From Zelopaecilomyces penicillatus (Eukaryota > Ascomycota > Sordariomycetes > Hypocreales > Pseudodiploosporaceae), in NCBI GenBank assembly GCA_005765155.1, contig VCCP01000003.1, forward strand, positions 310,001-374,000: a stretch of 64,000 nt of DNA, read 5' to 3'. A program made the position numbers and the translations under genes. The notes beneath the pieces were generated by a model. It searched no databases, had not been told where the DNA came from, and was given only the letters and a program-made list of their open reading frames with translations. Positions 36,401 through 47,388 of this stretch are shown piece after piece; the first letter of the stretch is position 1; the number at the start of each line of letters is the position of its first letter.

Positions 36401-38460
36401 CTAAACCTCATCCAACACAATCTTGCAAGTCTCCATCACTTCATCATACATTTGTAGCACATGCCTCCGACTCGTTCTCGAGTACAGCAAGAAATATGCA
36501 AGAAACTCCACCCCAAGCCGTGGAGTCACCACCGTTCCAGGCTGTCTGAATAGTTCCACTCGCGACACAAACGGCGCAATCTCTGGTAGTCTCTCCAACA
36601 CCTTGCCACAAAAGTCATCAGGCACCAAGATGTTTTCTCGGTGCATGGGGATCAAGCAATTTCCACACCAATACTGTGTTACGGACGAAAAGGGTTTACA
36701 CAAGGCCGCAAAACTCCGCCGTCATTTAGACACTGTAGGAGTTGAAGACCGCACAAGTCCACGCCAAAGGTATAGAGAGTTGAGAACGCGCAGTCCAGAC
36801 CAGGTGGACGGGCATTGACTTCAATCAAAAAGACATCGGGAGAGCCTTGAGCATCCTCACAGGTATTGGCTAGATCTTTGATGCCATCAATGTTTTGGTA
36901 GCTCATGGATGAGTTTTGGACTCGAGCCTCCACGTGGAAAACACCGTGCCTGAACCCCATTTGGATAAGATCCTTATGGAGGGAAGATGCGATAGCCTTT
37001 TGCTCCTTTGTACTGAGACAACTCGGCGAAAGCATAATCGTTTCGCCAAAAGTATCGGAAATAGTCGCATCGGCTGCATCTGCCTGACAGGGGAAATCGT
37101 CTGTGATTTCGGCAAAAAGCAGTTGCCCATCCCAGAGAGCAATATTGGCATCCACTTCTGGACCATCGACGTATGTTTCAATGAGAATACCGTGCTTTGC
37201 AAGTCCGTCTTTCTCCATTTGCAACACAGCTTGATGTAAACTCGACAGGTCGCGGGCTCTCTTGACTCCACGAGAGGCACCACCACGGCAGGGCTTGACG
37301 ACCAAAGGGTACTTCAAAGTGTTCAATTTTTCTCTCATGAAAGGATCTTCCAATTGAGTTGCATTCTCTAGCCGTAGGGCTTGAGTTTTAGAACAATTGA
37401 GAATTTTGCGGGTTTCATCTTTGTAATGAGCCGCCAGGATTGAAGCCACAGGTTCAGTGGGAAGATTTAGCAACTCTGCTGCTCTGGCAGTCGAGATAAC
37501 ATACTCGTCCGAAAATGTAATGATTCCATCGATCTTCCTTCCCTTCAATGCACCCACAATGTTATTTGGCAGCTCTGCCTCATTGTTCATGTCGATGGCG
37601 ATGAAGTCATCACGGAGATGGGCATATGCTGCACCCTCCATAAAATGGCCTGGTCTATCAAGAACAATGACCGATATGTTGAGAGCTCTTGCGGCATCAA
37701 ACGGTCCCTGAGAACCGTACGACTGTCTCTTGACATCGAACATGGGACGCCCACCTACCACGGCCACGCTGCGAGTGGTTGGCATATTTGGAAGCACCCA
37801 GTCAAACGATAATCGGTCGCGGATGTCTTTTTCTAGCAGCTCCAGCGCTAATTGATGTGGCTGTGAAGATGGTTTCAACAAAAGAACCCCAGGAGATGAA
37901 AGCATTAGTTCAAGAAGATCCCCATGGTCCTTGGAGTTAACCTTTCGGAAATGACCACGAGGAGTCAAGAACGGAACGATGGAGTCGACTAACTCGCAGT
38001 GCTTCATTCTGAGTTGGAGGATGTCGCTTCTGCATAAGAATCCATCCTGAGGGACGATGATTACTTTTGCTGTTACCTCAATCTTTCCATCAAATACACG
38101 ACCCATGCAACTTGCACGAACAAGCGCCCCAAGTGCCGTATCTGTGATATGTGGGAGAGACGGATTTTCCGTATGATTATCGATGTCTCCATCATCACAA
38201 GCTGTCGACGAGACACTCAGATACAAATCAAGGCAGCGGAAATGCTGTGGGCCTTCTTTGCTGGGGCTGGATGGACATAACTTCCAGTGGCAGGAAACTT
38301 CTACTGGAGCTACTCGCAGAATTTTTGGATTAGTATAATTGTCAAACCTCACGGATTGCCCGCGAAATTTACCTGTTTCCCCGTGGATATTAACCAGGAA
38401 GATGTCAGAAACATAAGCTTCAGACGCAATGCCAATAGTGGTTGTACGCGCTGGTGCCAT
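36401..38460 (-). pseudogene. ATP-grasp ligase (carnosine-synthase-like), 2-nt frameshift near C-terminus
   Basis: One exon from ATG 38460 is open to 36679; the homologous frame then continues to TAG 36401. The switch occurs in a TGTGT run at about 36698-36702, consistent with a 2-nt insertion; removing 2 nt gives 685 codons. ATP-grasp features are YPLVVKPCRGGASRGV (phosphate-binding loop) and FLIEVNARPPG (metal-binding Glu/Asn). The post-shift part (YWCGNCLIPMHRE, YFLLYSRTSRR) is conserved in the family, so the shift breaks real sequence. Such enzymes join a carboxylate to an amine through an acyl phosphate, often amino acids. It may be the backbone enzyme of the surrounding cluster. Confidence 0.75.
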
Positions 38461-39445
38461 TGTAGATGCTTTGCTTCGGGTGTGGTGTGCACTTGTTTTT
38501 AGCTGGGAAACTCGAAATCTTTGGCACATCTAGTCGCTACGCCAGTTTCAAGCACTGTGGGCACAACGGAACTCTTTGTGATATATTTTTGTTCAACATT
38601 GCCAAGCATATTCATTTTGCAACTAATTACACAGACATTGACGTCGCAATCTTCGAGTAGAGAAGACCCCGGCATCATTCAAACTGCGAAGATGGCCACA
38701 ACGCAATGTTCCTCTGAAAACAGATCTGATTACTCAAATTTACGGAAAAGTCTTCTACAAATGCAGAGTCATCTGCTTCACATATACCATTACGCCAACA
38801 GCTCACGTTAGGGTGGCATCGTTGACATGACACAATGTGACAATCAATGCATTACATACTACGTAAAGCTTTACGCTATCACTACCTACTGCAAGTACGT
38901 AATCAAGAGACAAGGATAGGTGTCGTGAAGGGTGTTCTGATGAGCCTGGTAAATATAGCCTGTTCCGTGGTGATGCCAGCCAGCCAGCCTGGGAAATGCC
39001 TCCACTGATCTGCAGGTTGGAATGAAGAAATCAGGCAAAACAGTGTTGGTTGGGAAACCATGAATACGACAATCAGTTCGAGATGTTGTGTGTAGTATTG
39101 CAGGTAGAAAAAGTGGCCTTGTGCAGGGTTATACATGCGGAATGAAGCAGATCATGGATAATTTATTGGTGTGTGTGGGGACAGGTTTCATTCTCGTCAC
39201 TCGACCTGTCGAAGTTAACAGAAGTCAAGAGTGTGCACACCCATCGCATATCCCGACCAGAGGTTTCAAAAGCACGCACGAATGACGGAGGGAGATAACT
39301 GTAGGATCGTACTGAAGGCTGTTCTATATTTAATTTCAATCCTTGTTTTAAATTACTACCTTACTGAATGTATTCGCCATGTGAGTCCAACGGAGAAACT
39401 TGTCTAAAGTTGAAGTCCCCCCTCCCTAAAGAGTGTTGTGCATTT
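38461..39445. other. Intergenic, promoter side of the ATP-grasp gene
   Basis: No coding feature is supported. It should hold the ATP-grasp promoter and the 3' flank of the dehydratase gene. Confidence 0.45.
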
Positions 39446-40903
39446 CTAAGATTCCTCCACTCCTCCTCTGTTGGAAGAAACCAGGGTCTTGGTCCCGTTT
39501 GCGGCACGGCCATTTACCACCCCTGGGGCTTTTTTGCGTTCCTCGCCATTTTGGACCAGGGTGTGGGTGTGACTTTCATCCACCAACCAATCTAAGTATG
39601 AAGTGGAGAAAATACGACTGGCTTTGACAGCCTGGATGTCCGAAAGCACCATTTCCTCGACCAACATCTTGAAACTGTATTGTGGCTCCCAGCCGAGCAA
39701 ACGTTTGGCTTTGGCAGCCGAACCCAACAAGTTATCGTTTTCCAGCGGCCGATAGAATTCCGGATTCACCTTCACACGGACTGTGCCACTCGCACTGTCG
39801 GTGCCCACCTCATCCAACCCCATGCCCGACCACCTGGTCAATGTGTTAGGTTCTCAATTACGTCAACGTGTATAAGTGAATGCCACTTACTCAATCTTGA
39901 CACCAATCACCTGGAACGCCGCTTCGACAAACCTTCTAACACTGTATGCGTGACCAGAAGCCAGAACATAGTCTCGACCCTCTGGCTGTTGCAGCATGAG
40001 GTATGCCCCACGCATGTAGTCTTTCGCATGTCCCCAATCCCGAACAGCATTGAGGTTGCCAAGATCAAAGCTCTCCAACAGTCCGCAGGAAATAAGGGCT
40101 ACTTGCGATGTGATTTTTCGCGTGACAAAAGTGGTTCCTTGAATCTAAAGTTAGCATGCAAATCGTGCATTTACACAGGTAGGCGACGGAAGCAGTAAGG
40201 GGGAGGGGATGTAAACTGACCGCGCCTTGGAGATTCGTGATTGAAAAGAATACCATTGGAAGCGTGAAACCCATATGCTTCTCGGAAATTTATCGTGGTC
40301 CAGTATTGAAACTGTTTTGATATAGCATACGGCGAAACTGGATGAAATGGCGTCTTTTCGGTCTGTGGTGCTGGCATGTCGGATCCATAGACCTCAGAGG
40401 AGCACGCCTGCAAAATTTAGTATTAATTGCAATTATAGGGAAAAGCATTTCTCACATTGTAGAACCTGGTTCTTTTCTCCATCCCTAGCATCCTCATGGC
40501 CTCAAGCAGCCGCAGAGTTCCAAGCGAGTTGATATCGTTTGTCGACAATGGCGTTTCAAAGGAAACCCCAACGTGAGACTGTGCGGCGAGATGATAGATC
40601 TCATTCAGCACCTTGATGCTGCTCAAGATTTGAACAAGGCGCCCTAGATCTGTCATGTCCCCAAAGTGCAAGGTCAAACCCCGAAGTAACGGGCGATTCA
40701 AGGATTGCTGTTTCTGAGCGGATGACCGGACGAGACCGTGGACCTCGTAGCCTTTGTCAAGCAGCATTTTGGCAAGGTAGGAGCCATCTTGGCCAGTGAT
40801 CCCTTTATGAAGTCAGTAATGTGTTGCTAATCCCCAATCTATTGATTCTTGTGCCAGTGATAAATGCCACTTTGGCGTCGTTATCACGAACAGCGACAGG
40901 CAT
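39446..40903 (-). CDS. gmd: GDP-mannose 4,6-dehydratase
   Basis: Five exons (40855-40903, 40456-40802, 40221-40407, 39891-40137, 39446-39833) give 405 residues in phase. The Rossmann motif GITGQDGSYLAKM is split by the first intron, which starts with GC rather than GT (52 nt, 40803-40854). Catalytic residues are in CSSEVYG and the YAISK (YxxxK) motif; SPRRG and VRDWGHAKDYM follow, as in GMD. The enzyme converts GDP-mannose to GDP-4-keto-6-deoxymannose with bound NADP. It is uncommon in ascomycetes, and its place here suggests a deoxyhexose in the cluster product. The C-terminal tail of about 40 residues is extra. Confidence 0.88.
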
Positions 40904-41091
40904 CTTTATTTATTCGGTAGATTATTGGGTCGAGGTAAATAGATGCAGAAAGACTTGAATTTCTTTAGATATGTCTTGGTCTGGAGTGGAGGGGTCGATC
41001 TGACCTTTTAATTGCGCAAATCTCAGTGCTCAGCTCTTTCAAACATCGTATGACAATGAATTGCTTAGAAGAAACCACCAACTCAAACTTT

Positions 41092-41504
41092 TTACTCCGA
41101 CTCTCCGATAATCTCCCGGTCCCATGCCTCAAAGTCTCTGTATCATAATGAACACGAAAACAAGGGAAACATCATAGCCTTGTCCACTAATTATAAGTGC
41201 CGTCATACCAATTTGGTTAATAAAAATGCTCTGTTCCTTGACCATGATGTTGCCCGAGTACGAATGTAGCAAACCTTTCAGGCATGCATCAGTCATTTTA
41301 CCTGATTGATCAGCAACATCACTTATCGCATCCTAGGCAGTACATATGAGTTATGATGGGTTACGAAAAGGAAAAGGGCCATTACAGCAATCTCTCACAC
41401 ATGTCTGGTCACAAGTCTCGGACGTACTCAATCTGTCTTGCGTAGAACTATCTTTTTTCTTGTGTGAGGTCAAGCTTACTCTACCGAGGCATACGTGAAT
41501 GCTC
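41092..41504 (-). CDS. Possible small gene: hidden exon chain, 5' end unresolved
   Basis: Three coding-like segments join in phase: 41399 to about 41504, 41209-41332 and 41092-41135. Introns are 41333-41398 (GTGAGA...CCTAG) and 41136-41208 (GTATGA...CAGAG). The joined C-terminus contains CDQTCDAISDVAD, ACLKGLLHSYSGN and DFEAWDREIIGESE, then TAA. The middle exon is open in one frame only, with good amino-acid composition. A TAG closes the frame at 41515, so a further 5' exon or start must lie near or inside the 3' end of the nucleotidyltransferase gene. No family is recognised. It could also be a relic. Confidence 0.35.
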
Positions 41505-41643
41505 CTGTAAAACTAACCAGGGTTGGACATGATGCCACGTATAGATGGCATCATGGAATCCAAAGATACCACGAATTGTATTTAGTACGTCTAACCCAAA
41601 GTAATCCAAGATGCCGTACAAATCCTTGTATCGGCCAAAGCAC

Positions 41644-42554
41644 TTATAGCACTGGGCCAAGAAGCTCAAGAAGAGCCTCAGTACTTAGCTGGTTGAGGCA
41701 TGCTTCGTCAAGCGAGTGGCTTTGAATCAATGTCCCCCGTAGCGTTGTAGAATTCACGTCGGCGCAGGTTGAACTGGGAAACTGGAGGTAGTATCCCATC
41801 TTCCCTGGAATGTCATCTTCAATCGCTCTACAAGTCCACAGCATAACCCCCGGTGTGTGAGGCATTGCCTCATCTAGCCAACGTCAGTCATGACTCGCAG
41901 GGTGCAGGCGGGTAATAAAGCTTGTCAGTACATACCATCTACATCGTCAAACCTGCATTGGGACCATTCCCCAAACCCATGCCACACGACTGGCTTCCCA
42001 TCCGGACGAAACTGAGGGGCAACGTGCCTAGCCTTGTTTGTGACAAGGATCCTGGAGAGGCGGTATGGCAGTATCATGAGAGGATCCCCGAGATCGAGAT
42101 TGTCCGGGCCAATGAGATGCGAAAAGGCCACATCGAATCCGTCGGCCTTGGTGAGTCGAACCACGGCCTCTGTGAATGGCTTGAAGGGATACCAGGTGGT
42201 TGACCACACCCACACCATTTCTTTGGGGATTGAAGGAATAGCCTTCCAAATCTCAGCTCTGCGGTGCCGTTCCAGGAAAAAATCCGGATGGCTGTTGGCA
42301 ACCTTGTGCCGGAGATGGAAGTCTTCGCTGGGCAGTACAACAATCGCAACGGCAGCCACCTCTGGTCGTAAACCGGATAGAAGCACATCGATGTGTCCCC
42401 TATGCGGGGGATTGAATGACCCCCCATACACCAAGATGAGGTTCTCCCGGTCGGCCCGCAATGTGCCTGTTAGATGCTCAAGCGGGCTGATGGCAGCTTC
42501 CGAAGTGAGGCGGACCTCTTTGTACGCTGCTTGCAGGTAATGTTGAAGAGACAT
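41644..42554 (-). CDS. Nucleotidyltransferase of the NMNAT/cytidylyltransferase superfamily
   Basis: Two exons (41936-42554, 41644-41873) give 282 residues. GGSFNPPHRGHIDVL near residue 44 is the nucleotide-binding HxGH-type motif. STTLRG in the second exon corresponds to the SSTxxR motif that binds the triphosphate. Between them lies a long insert. The family transfers AMP or CMP to a phosphorylated substrate such as NMN, phosphopantetheine or an alcohol phosphate. The adjacent gene is a CDP-alcohol phosphotransferase, so a CTP-dependent activation step feeding that enzyme is attractive, but the nucleotide cannot be told from sequence. Confidence 0.75.
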
Positions 42555-42973
42555 GGCGTGATTTTGCGGGCGAATGAGTGAGTACGGTCAAGATAGGACG
42601 AGAAGTTGATTCCAATTGACACTCAGTCAGACACTTAACGTTTTATCAATGAGATGTTTACACAGTTTATATTTGCGATGAAGCCATACAAGTAATTTCG
42701 CCTACCCACATAACCAACAACGTGGCCCCAATTTGCTGCGCCTACCAACACAGCACACGGCTGGTGTCACACCCTTTCAATACGGAAACTTAGATGACCA
42801 ACACCATGCAATTTTATATGAGCATGCTTACATCACGATGCAGTGTGACAGGGTAGTGCTGAATTGGATCATTCAATTCCTGCTAAGCTAAGACAAGCCA
42901 ACAATTGACAAAGATCCTGGTTCGTCAAGACGCAGAACTAATGGTGTGATGGCAGGCATGCAGCATTGTATTT

Positions 42974-43985
42974 TTACCTCAACCCTCCCAAAACATATTC
43001 ATCGTATCCTGCCATGGCTAGTGGCGAACGGGACCAACAGCCAGCAAATATCGCAAAAGTAATCACCGGAATGCGAACCGAGCCGTCTATCTCGAGTTTC
43101 AGCCTTTGGCTTGCCATCATGAGGCTAAGAATCACAAGTAGACCCATCACAGGATGAAACTCGTACCATGATCCTGCAAACACAATACTCAAAGGGAGAT
43201 CCGCTGTTGTCCAGCCCATCCAAGACAAGACAGCCACTGTCATCGATATAATCAGGGCAGCGTAAGCCGTGGCGAGCCCCTCATGGTAGAACGCTTTGTC
43301 CTCCGCATTCTTAGGCACCAGATGCGCCGCCACATTGAACCTTGCCAGTCTCACAACACCGCATAGGACGTAGAATGTGAGAGCGGCTTTTTTCAATGGA
43401 GTATCGAAGCCGAAGAAGTATAGCATCACAGCTGGAGCTACGCAAAACGAAACCTGAAGAAGAAATGTGAGCAAGGCGGGTTTGAACACCATCGTAGATC
43501 CATTGATCGCGACAATGGCAAAAAGGCAAGGTGGCAAAAAAAGAAAAGCATACCAAGTCTGAAAAGCTATCAAGTTGTTTGCCCATCTCTGTACATTCAT
43601 CTCTCCATCTTGCCACTATGCCAACGAATCGATCAAACTCGTATCCGAGGAATATGAGTGTATGGGCGGCGACGAAAGAATGCTGCATGGCAGAAAATAT
43701 GCAAAGCACTAGCAGATATCACTATTTTATTCTAATAATAAATAGATGAAACAGCGAGTGGGATTTAACATACCTCCACAAAGAGCTGCAAAACTATCGT
43801 TAGCCTAGTTCGGATTAAGAGCCAGTGGGAAGGGGATTGATCAGTTTACCATTCGACAAGGTGATATAATCGGCGACTCGTAGAGGTCTACATACTGTTG
43901 GATGATTTTGTTTCATGAGCCGGAATTTATAAAAGATTATTGTGCACCTAATCATGTCAAAATGGACTTCATTGTTGGTAGTCAT
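42974..43985 (-). CDS. CDP-alcohol phosphatidyltransferase, phosphatidylserine-synthase-like
   Basis: Five exons (43948-43985, 43850-43887, 43774-43785, 43554-43708, 42974-43453) give 240 residues. Exon 3 is a 12-nt microexon that restores LSNGALCGVLCIFSAM. The family motif DG-x2-AR-x8-G-x3-D-x3-D reads VGIVARWRDECTEMGKQLDSFSD, so the first metal-binding Asp is Val. Several hydrophobic segments cross the membrane. The start at 43985 (CACCATG context) is preferred; ATG 44057 would add 24 residues. The family joins CDP-activated lipids or alcohols to a second alcohol such as serine. With the changed Asp, activity is doubtful or altered. It may share a divergent promoter with the PTR2 gene. Confidence 0.75.
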
Positions 43986-44687
43986 GGTGTCCTGGTTTGT
44001 GGAACAATTCTGGAGGAGAATAGCGAGGGATGCAGAGTGAGCGTCTAGTAAGATCATAAAATTGCCAATATTCAGTAACTGGCATTCTCAACAGCCTTTA
44101 TCAATCTTATAATACAGCATTTCAAGTTGGTTGCGGTGTCGTCTGCCATGCCTCTCACTAGGACTTGATGATGAGATGATGCAGTGTGTCTGTGCAAAAC
44201 GTCTCCATTGGGCGGCTTTTCCGTCTTGTCCCCATGCATGCTCTACACAGCCGAATCAGACATTTTTTTTTCATTAAGTAATGCACATGCATCTCATCTA
44301 ACAACGCTCCGGTAATACAAGCTTACTCCGCATTCATTCTGGGTAGTCATGAGCTGTAGCACCCAACCAACACCATGTACTTACGTATGCCATCCCTTCG
44401 TCATCAGGAGGGGGGAGGAGGGGCCGTCTGGGATCATTGACCTGTTGGTTGTGATGAATTGGAAGTGCTGCAGCCTTTTGTTTTAATCTTGTGGGCCGAT
44501 CTAGGCGGGGAAATTGAAGCATGGAAACCAAGTTGGCTCGTCTGCGTCTGCGTCTCGTCTGCCCAGGTTAAGTCCATCATTTGGAACACAAACTCCCTTT
44601 TCTTCGTTTAGTGTGACATTCATGTGCTAAATAAACACATTCATTCTTTAATTTACTACCTATCATCCTGTGTATCTTTGATTGACA
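43986..44687. promoter_or_regulatory. Likely divergent promoter region
   Basis: About 700 bp separate the starts of the CDP-alcohol transferase (minus) and the PTR2 transporter (plus). No gene is seen. A shared control region is inferred from geometry only; no specific operator was recognised. Confidence 0.35.
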
Positions 44688-46724
44688 ATGGCCTTGCAAC
44701 AGGTAGACGAAAAAAGAGAAGCAAGTGAAGATGAGATCAAGAATCTACGACATGTGGTCGACTCGGTGCCCTTTGTTGTCTGGGTCGCTCTCGTAGCCAG
44801 CGCAGCTGAAAGGTTCACCTTTTATGCAGTCACAACTCCATGGCGTATGTGTCAAGCTGCGCGGTCTTTCTATCATGATAGGAAAAGATACGGCGACTGA
44901 CTATAGCATAGAGAATTACCTGCAAAATAGCCATGATAGCGTTGCAGTCCCAGGTGCTCTGGGACTTGGTTAAGCGACAGCCACAAACATCAACAGCGCC
45001 TTTCTTTTCTTGACATTCCTGGTTCCTATCCTATTTGCCATTCGCTCGGACGCATGGCTGGGACACTACAAAACCCTTTGTATTAGTTATTTGTTAGTTT
45101 GACATCCATCCCTCTTTTGTAAAGTCGCGCAATATTAATGGGGCAATAGCCTCAATTTCTGTGGTTGTCTGGTGCTTTTCGCCACATCTCTTCCGTCCAT
45201 CACGAGAGATTCTACTAAAATCGCCGGACTAGCTGTCGCCATGATCCTTCTTGGACTTGGTACTGGGGGTGTCAAGGCCACTGCATCGCCTTTCATAGGT
45301 ACGACCTAGCGCATGAGACAAGGTCTGCCTTCATTTCTCGCAATGTTGACGGGTAAATGTGGCAGGCGATCAATACACGATTATGACTCCGCAAGTAATA
45401 GTCACCAAGAATGGCGAGAGATGCATCACAGATCGGTCAATGACGCTCCAGTACATATACAATGTTTTCTACTGGTAAGCAATGTCCCTTTTAAAACTGG
45501 TATGAATGGAGCTAATTTCACACCCAGGTTGACAAATCTTGCAAGTCTATCACTAATTGCATCGACCTACTTGGAGAAAAAGGTTGGCTTCTGGGCCGCA
45601 TACCTCTTGCCCCTGTGCTCGGTTTGGGTCCTAATACCCTTGTTGCTTGTTTGGCAAAAGTCACTTGGTAATGATACAAAGCAAAGCCAGTCCCCAAGTT
45701 GCGTGATACTGATTCTTCAAAGTCAAATTGCCACCCCAGGCCAATGTTCTCCCGCAAGCCGCAAGAGTTATTGCATGCTCGGCTAGAAATGGATTCCGGC
45801 TGGATGCGACAAAGCCAGGATATCAAGTGGAAAAAGATGGCAGAAAGGTTGAATGGGACGACCAGTTTGTCTCGGAAATCCAACGCGGTCTCAGGGCCTG
45901 CAGAGTCATGTTTGTACAACTAGCAAGAGTTTCCATAATAGCATTTTCTCTGGCTAACATGTTGAACTAGGGCATGTTTTGTTCCTTTTCACTTGTGTAT
46001 GAACCAGATCACGAATAACCTGGTCTCTCAAGCTGGCCAGATGAGACTGGGCGGGATCCCAAACGACACCATACAAGCTCTCAATTCAGTTGCGTGTGTT
46101 CTTTTGTGCCCAATCGTACAAAAGACGCTTTACCCCACCGTACGAAGACTTGGATTTTCGTTTGGGCCCATCGCTCGTATCACTTGGGCTTTTGTCATGA
46201 TGAGCACCTCCATGGCTTTTGCTGCCGGAGTACAAAAGCTTATATACATCCAAGGGCCTTGCTACGAGCACCCTCTCAAGTGTCCGGGTTCAAAAGGCGG
46301 CAGCTTATCCAACAACATCAGTGTCTGGGTGCAGACACCTGTGTACTTTTTACTCGCGGTTGCAGAGATTCTTGGTTTCACCACTCTTTCAGAGTACAGC
46401 TATTCCGAGGCACCCAAAAACATGCGAATCTTGGTGCAGGCTTTGGGCCAAGTGAGCTCAGGCGCTGGATCTGCATTGGGCATGGCATTTTCTCCTCTCT
46501 CAGTTGATCCCAAGATCTTGTATCTCTACTCCGGGTTGGCGGTGACAATGATCATTTCAGCGCCGACTTTCTGGCTGACTTTTAGAAAGCACGACTTTGT
46601 TAATGGGCAGACAATCGGACTGCAGTCAATGCAGCAAGAAAATAGGGAGCGTGCTGAACACCAGATCATGGGTCCAGAAGGGGTGGAAATGACGGTGACG
46701 AAATCCAGAGAGGTTTCTAAATAG
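44688..46724 (+). pseudogene. PTR2/POT-family peptide transporter with one in-frame TAA
   Basis: Seven exons (44688-44844, 44912-45092, 45150-45298, 45366-45474, 45528-45667, 45723-45909, 45971-46724) join in phase into 559 codons. Signatures include AAERFTFYA, PWQNYLQN, GLGTGGVKA, NVFYW, and NQITNNLVSQAG with LQALGQVSSG-type late helices. One codon is TAA (44971-44973), codon 73, where the family has Gln in LGLGQATAT; CAA to TAA explains it. All splice sites and the rest of the frame are intact, so loss is recent, or the stop is read through. The family imports di- and tripeptides with protons; in a cluster it may move an amino-acid-derived product. Confidence 0.78.
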
Positions 46725-47388
46725 CGTCGGGAAAGATAAACAAAAATGTGTTACAGTTTCATGCTGTTAACGAAGAGATATCTGGGGTTGGTATAACATG
46801 GGCTTATCTACCCAATGTCTTAATCTAAATCTCTTTCCGCCTATGCTCACTCATATGAAACCATCATGACACTGTTCCGACCGTGTAATTCCAGCCAAGA
46901 TCAGTCCATCTCTGTTTCTGGTTGCTTTTGCCGCGTGCGCCAAGTTTGTCACATTTCCCCCCTCATTTCCTAAGCATGATCGCTGCAGAAGGGCAGACAA
47001 CCAACAACACCCTGCACAAGGCTGCAGCCTACTTCCGTCATCATCCGTGTATCATGTAGACACAAGTTCCATTTTACGTGATCAATCTAGACATGTCAGA
47101 AAACTGTTGCACACAATGCTCCACTTTGCCACGAGCGGTGTGTTTGCTCCAGCCCAACACACACATCACCTCTACTCGTTTTTGATATGACAAAGTGTTG
47201 ACATAATTTTGACGAGAGTTTGGAACAAATTCTCAACTGGAGTTCATTAGAGCTTTTTAAAAACTTTGATCCAAACATTGTAATTCTTTTGCGCTGTCGA
47301 TTTGGAAACACGCCGCAGGTTCGCTGCTTCACCCAAGCCAACAATCACACACAACATCGCACAGAAAACTTTGCAGTCCATCGTAACC
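46725..47388. other. Intergenic, no supported gene
   Basis: Nothing beyond a probable 3' flank and the promoter of the Ap4A phosphorylase gene. Confidence 0.5.

Noticed and set aside
36916..37812. Plus-strand frames inside the ATP-grasp gene
   Set aside because: Overlap a 590-codon frame with clear family motifs on the minus strand.
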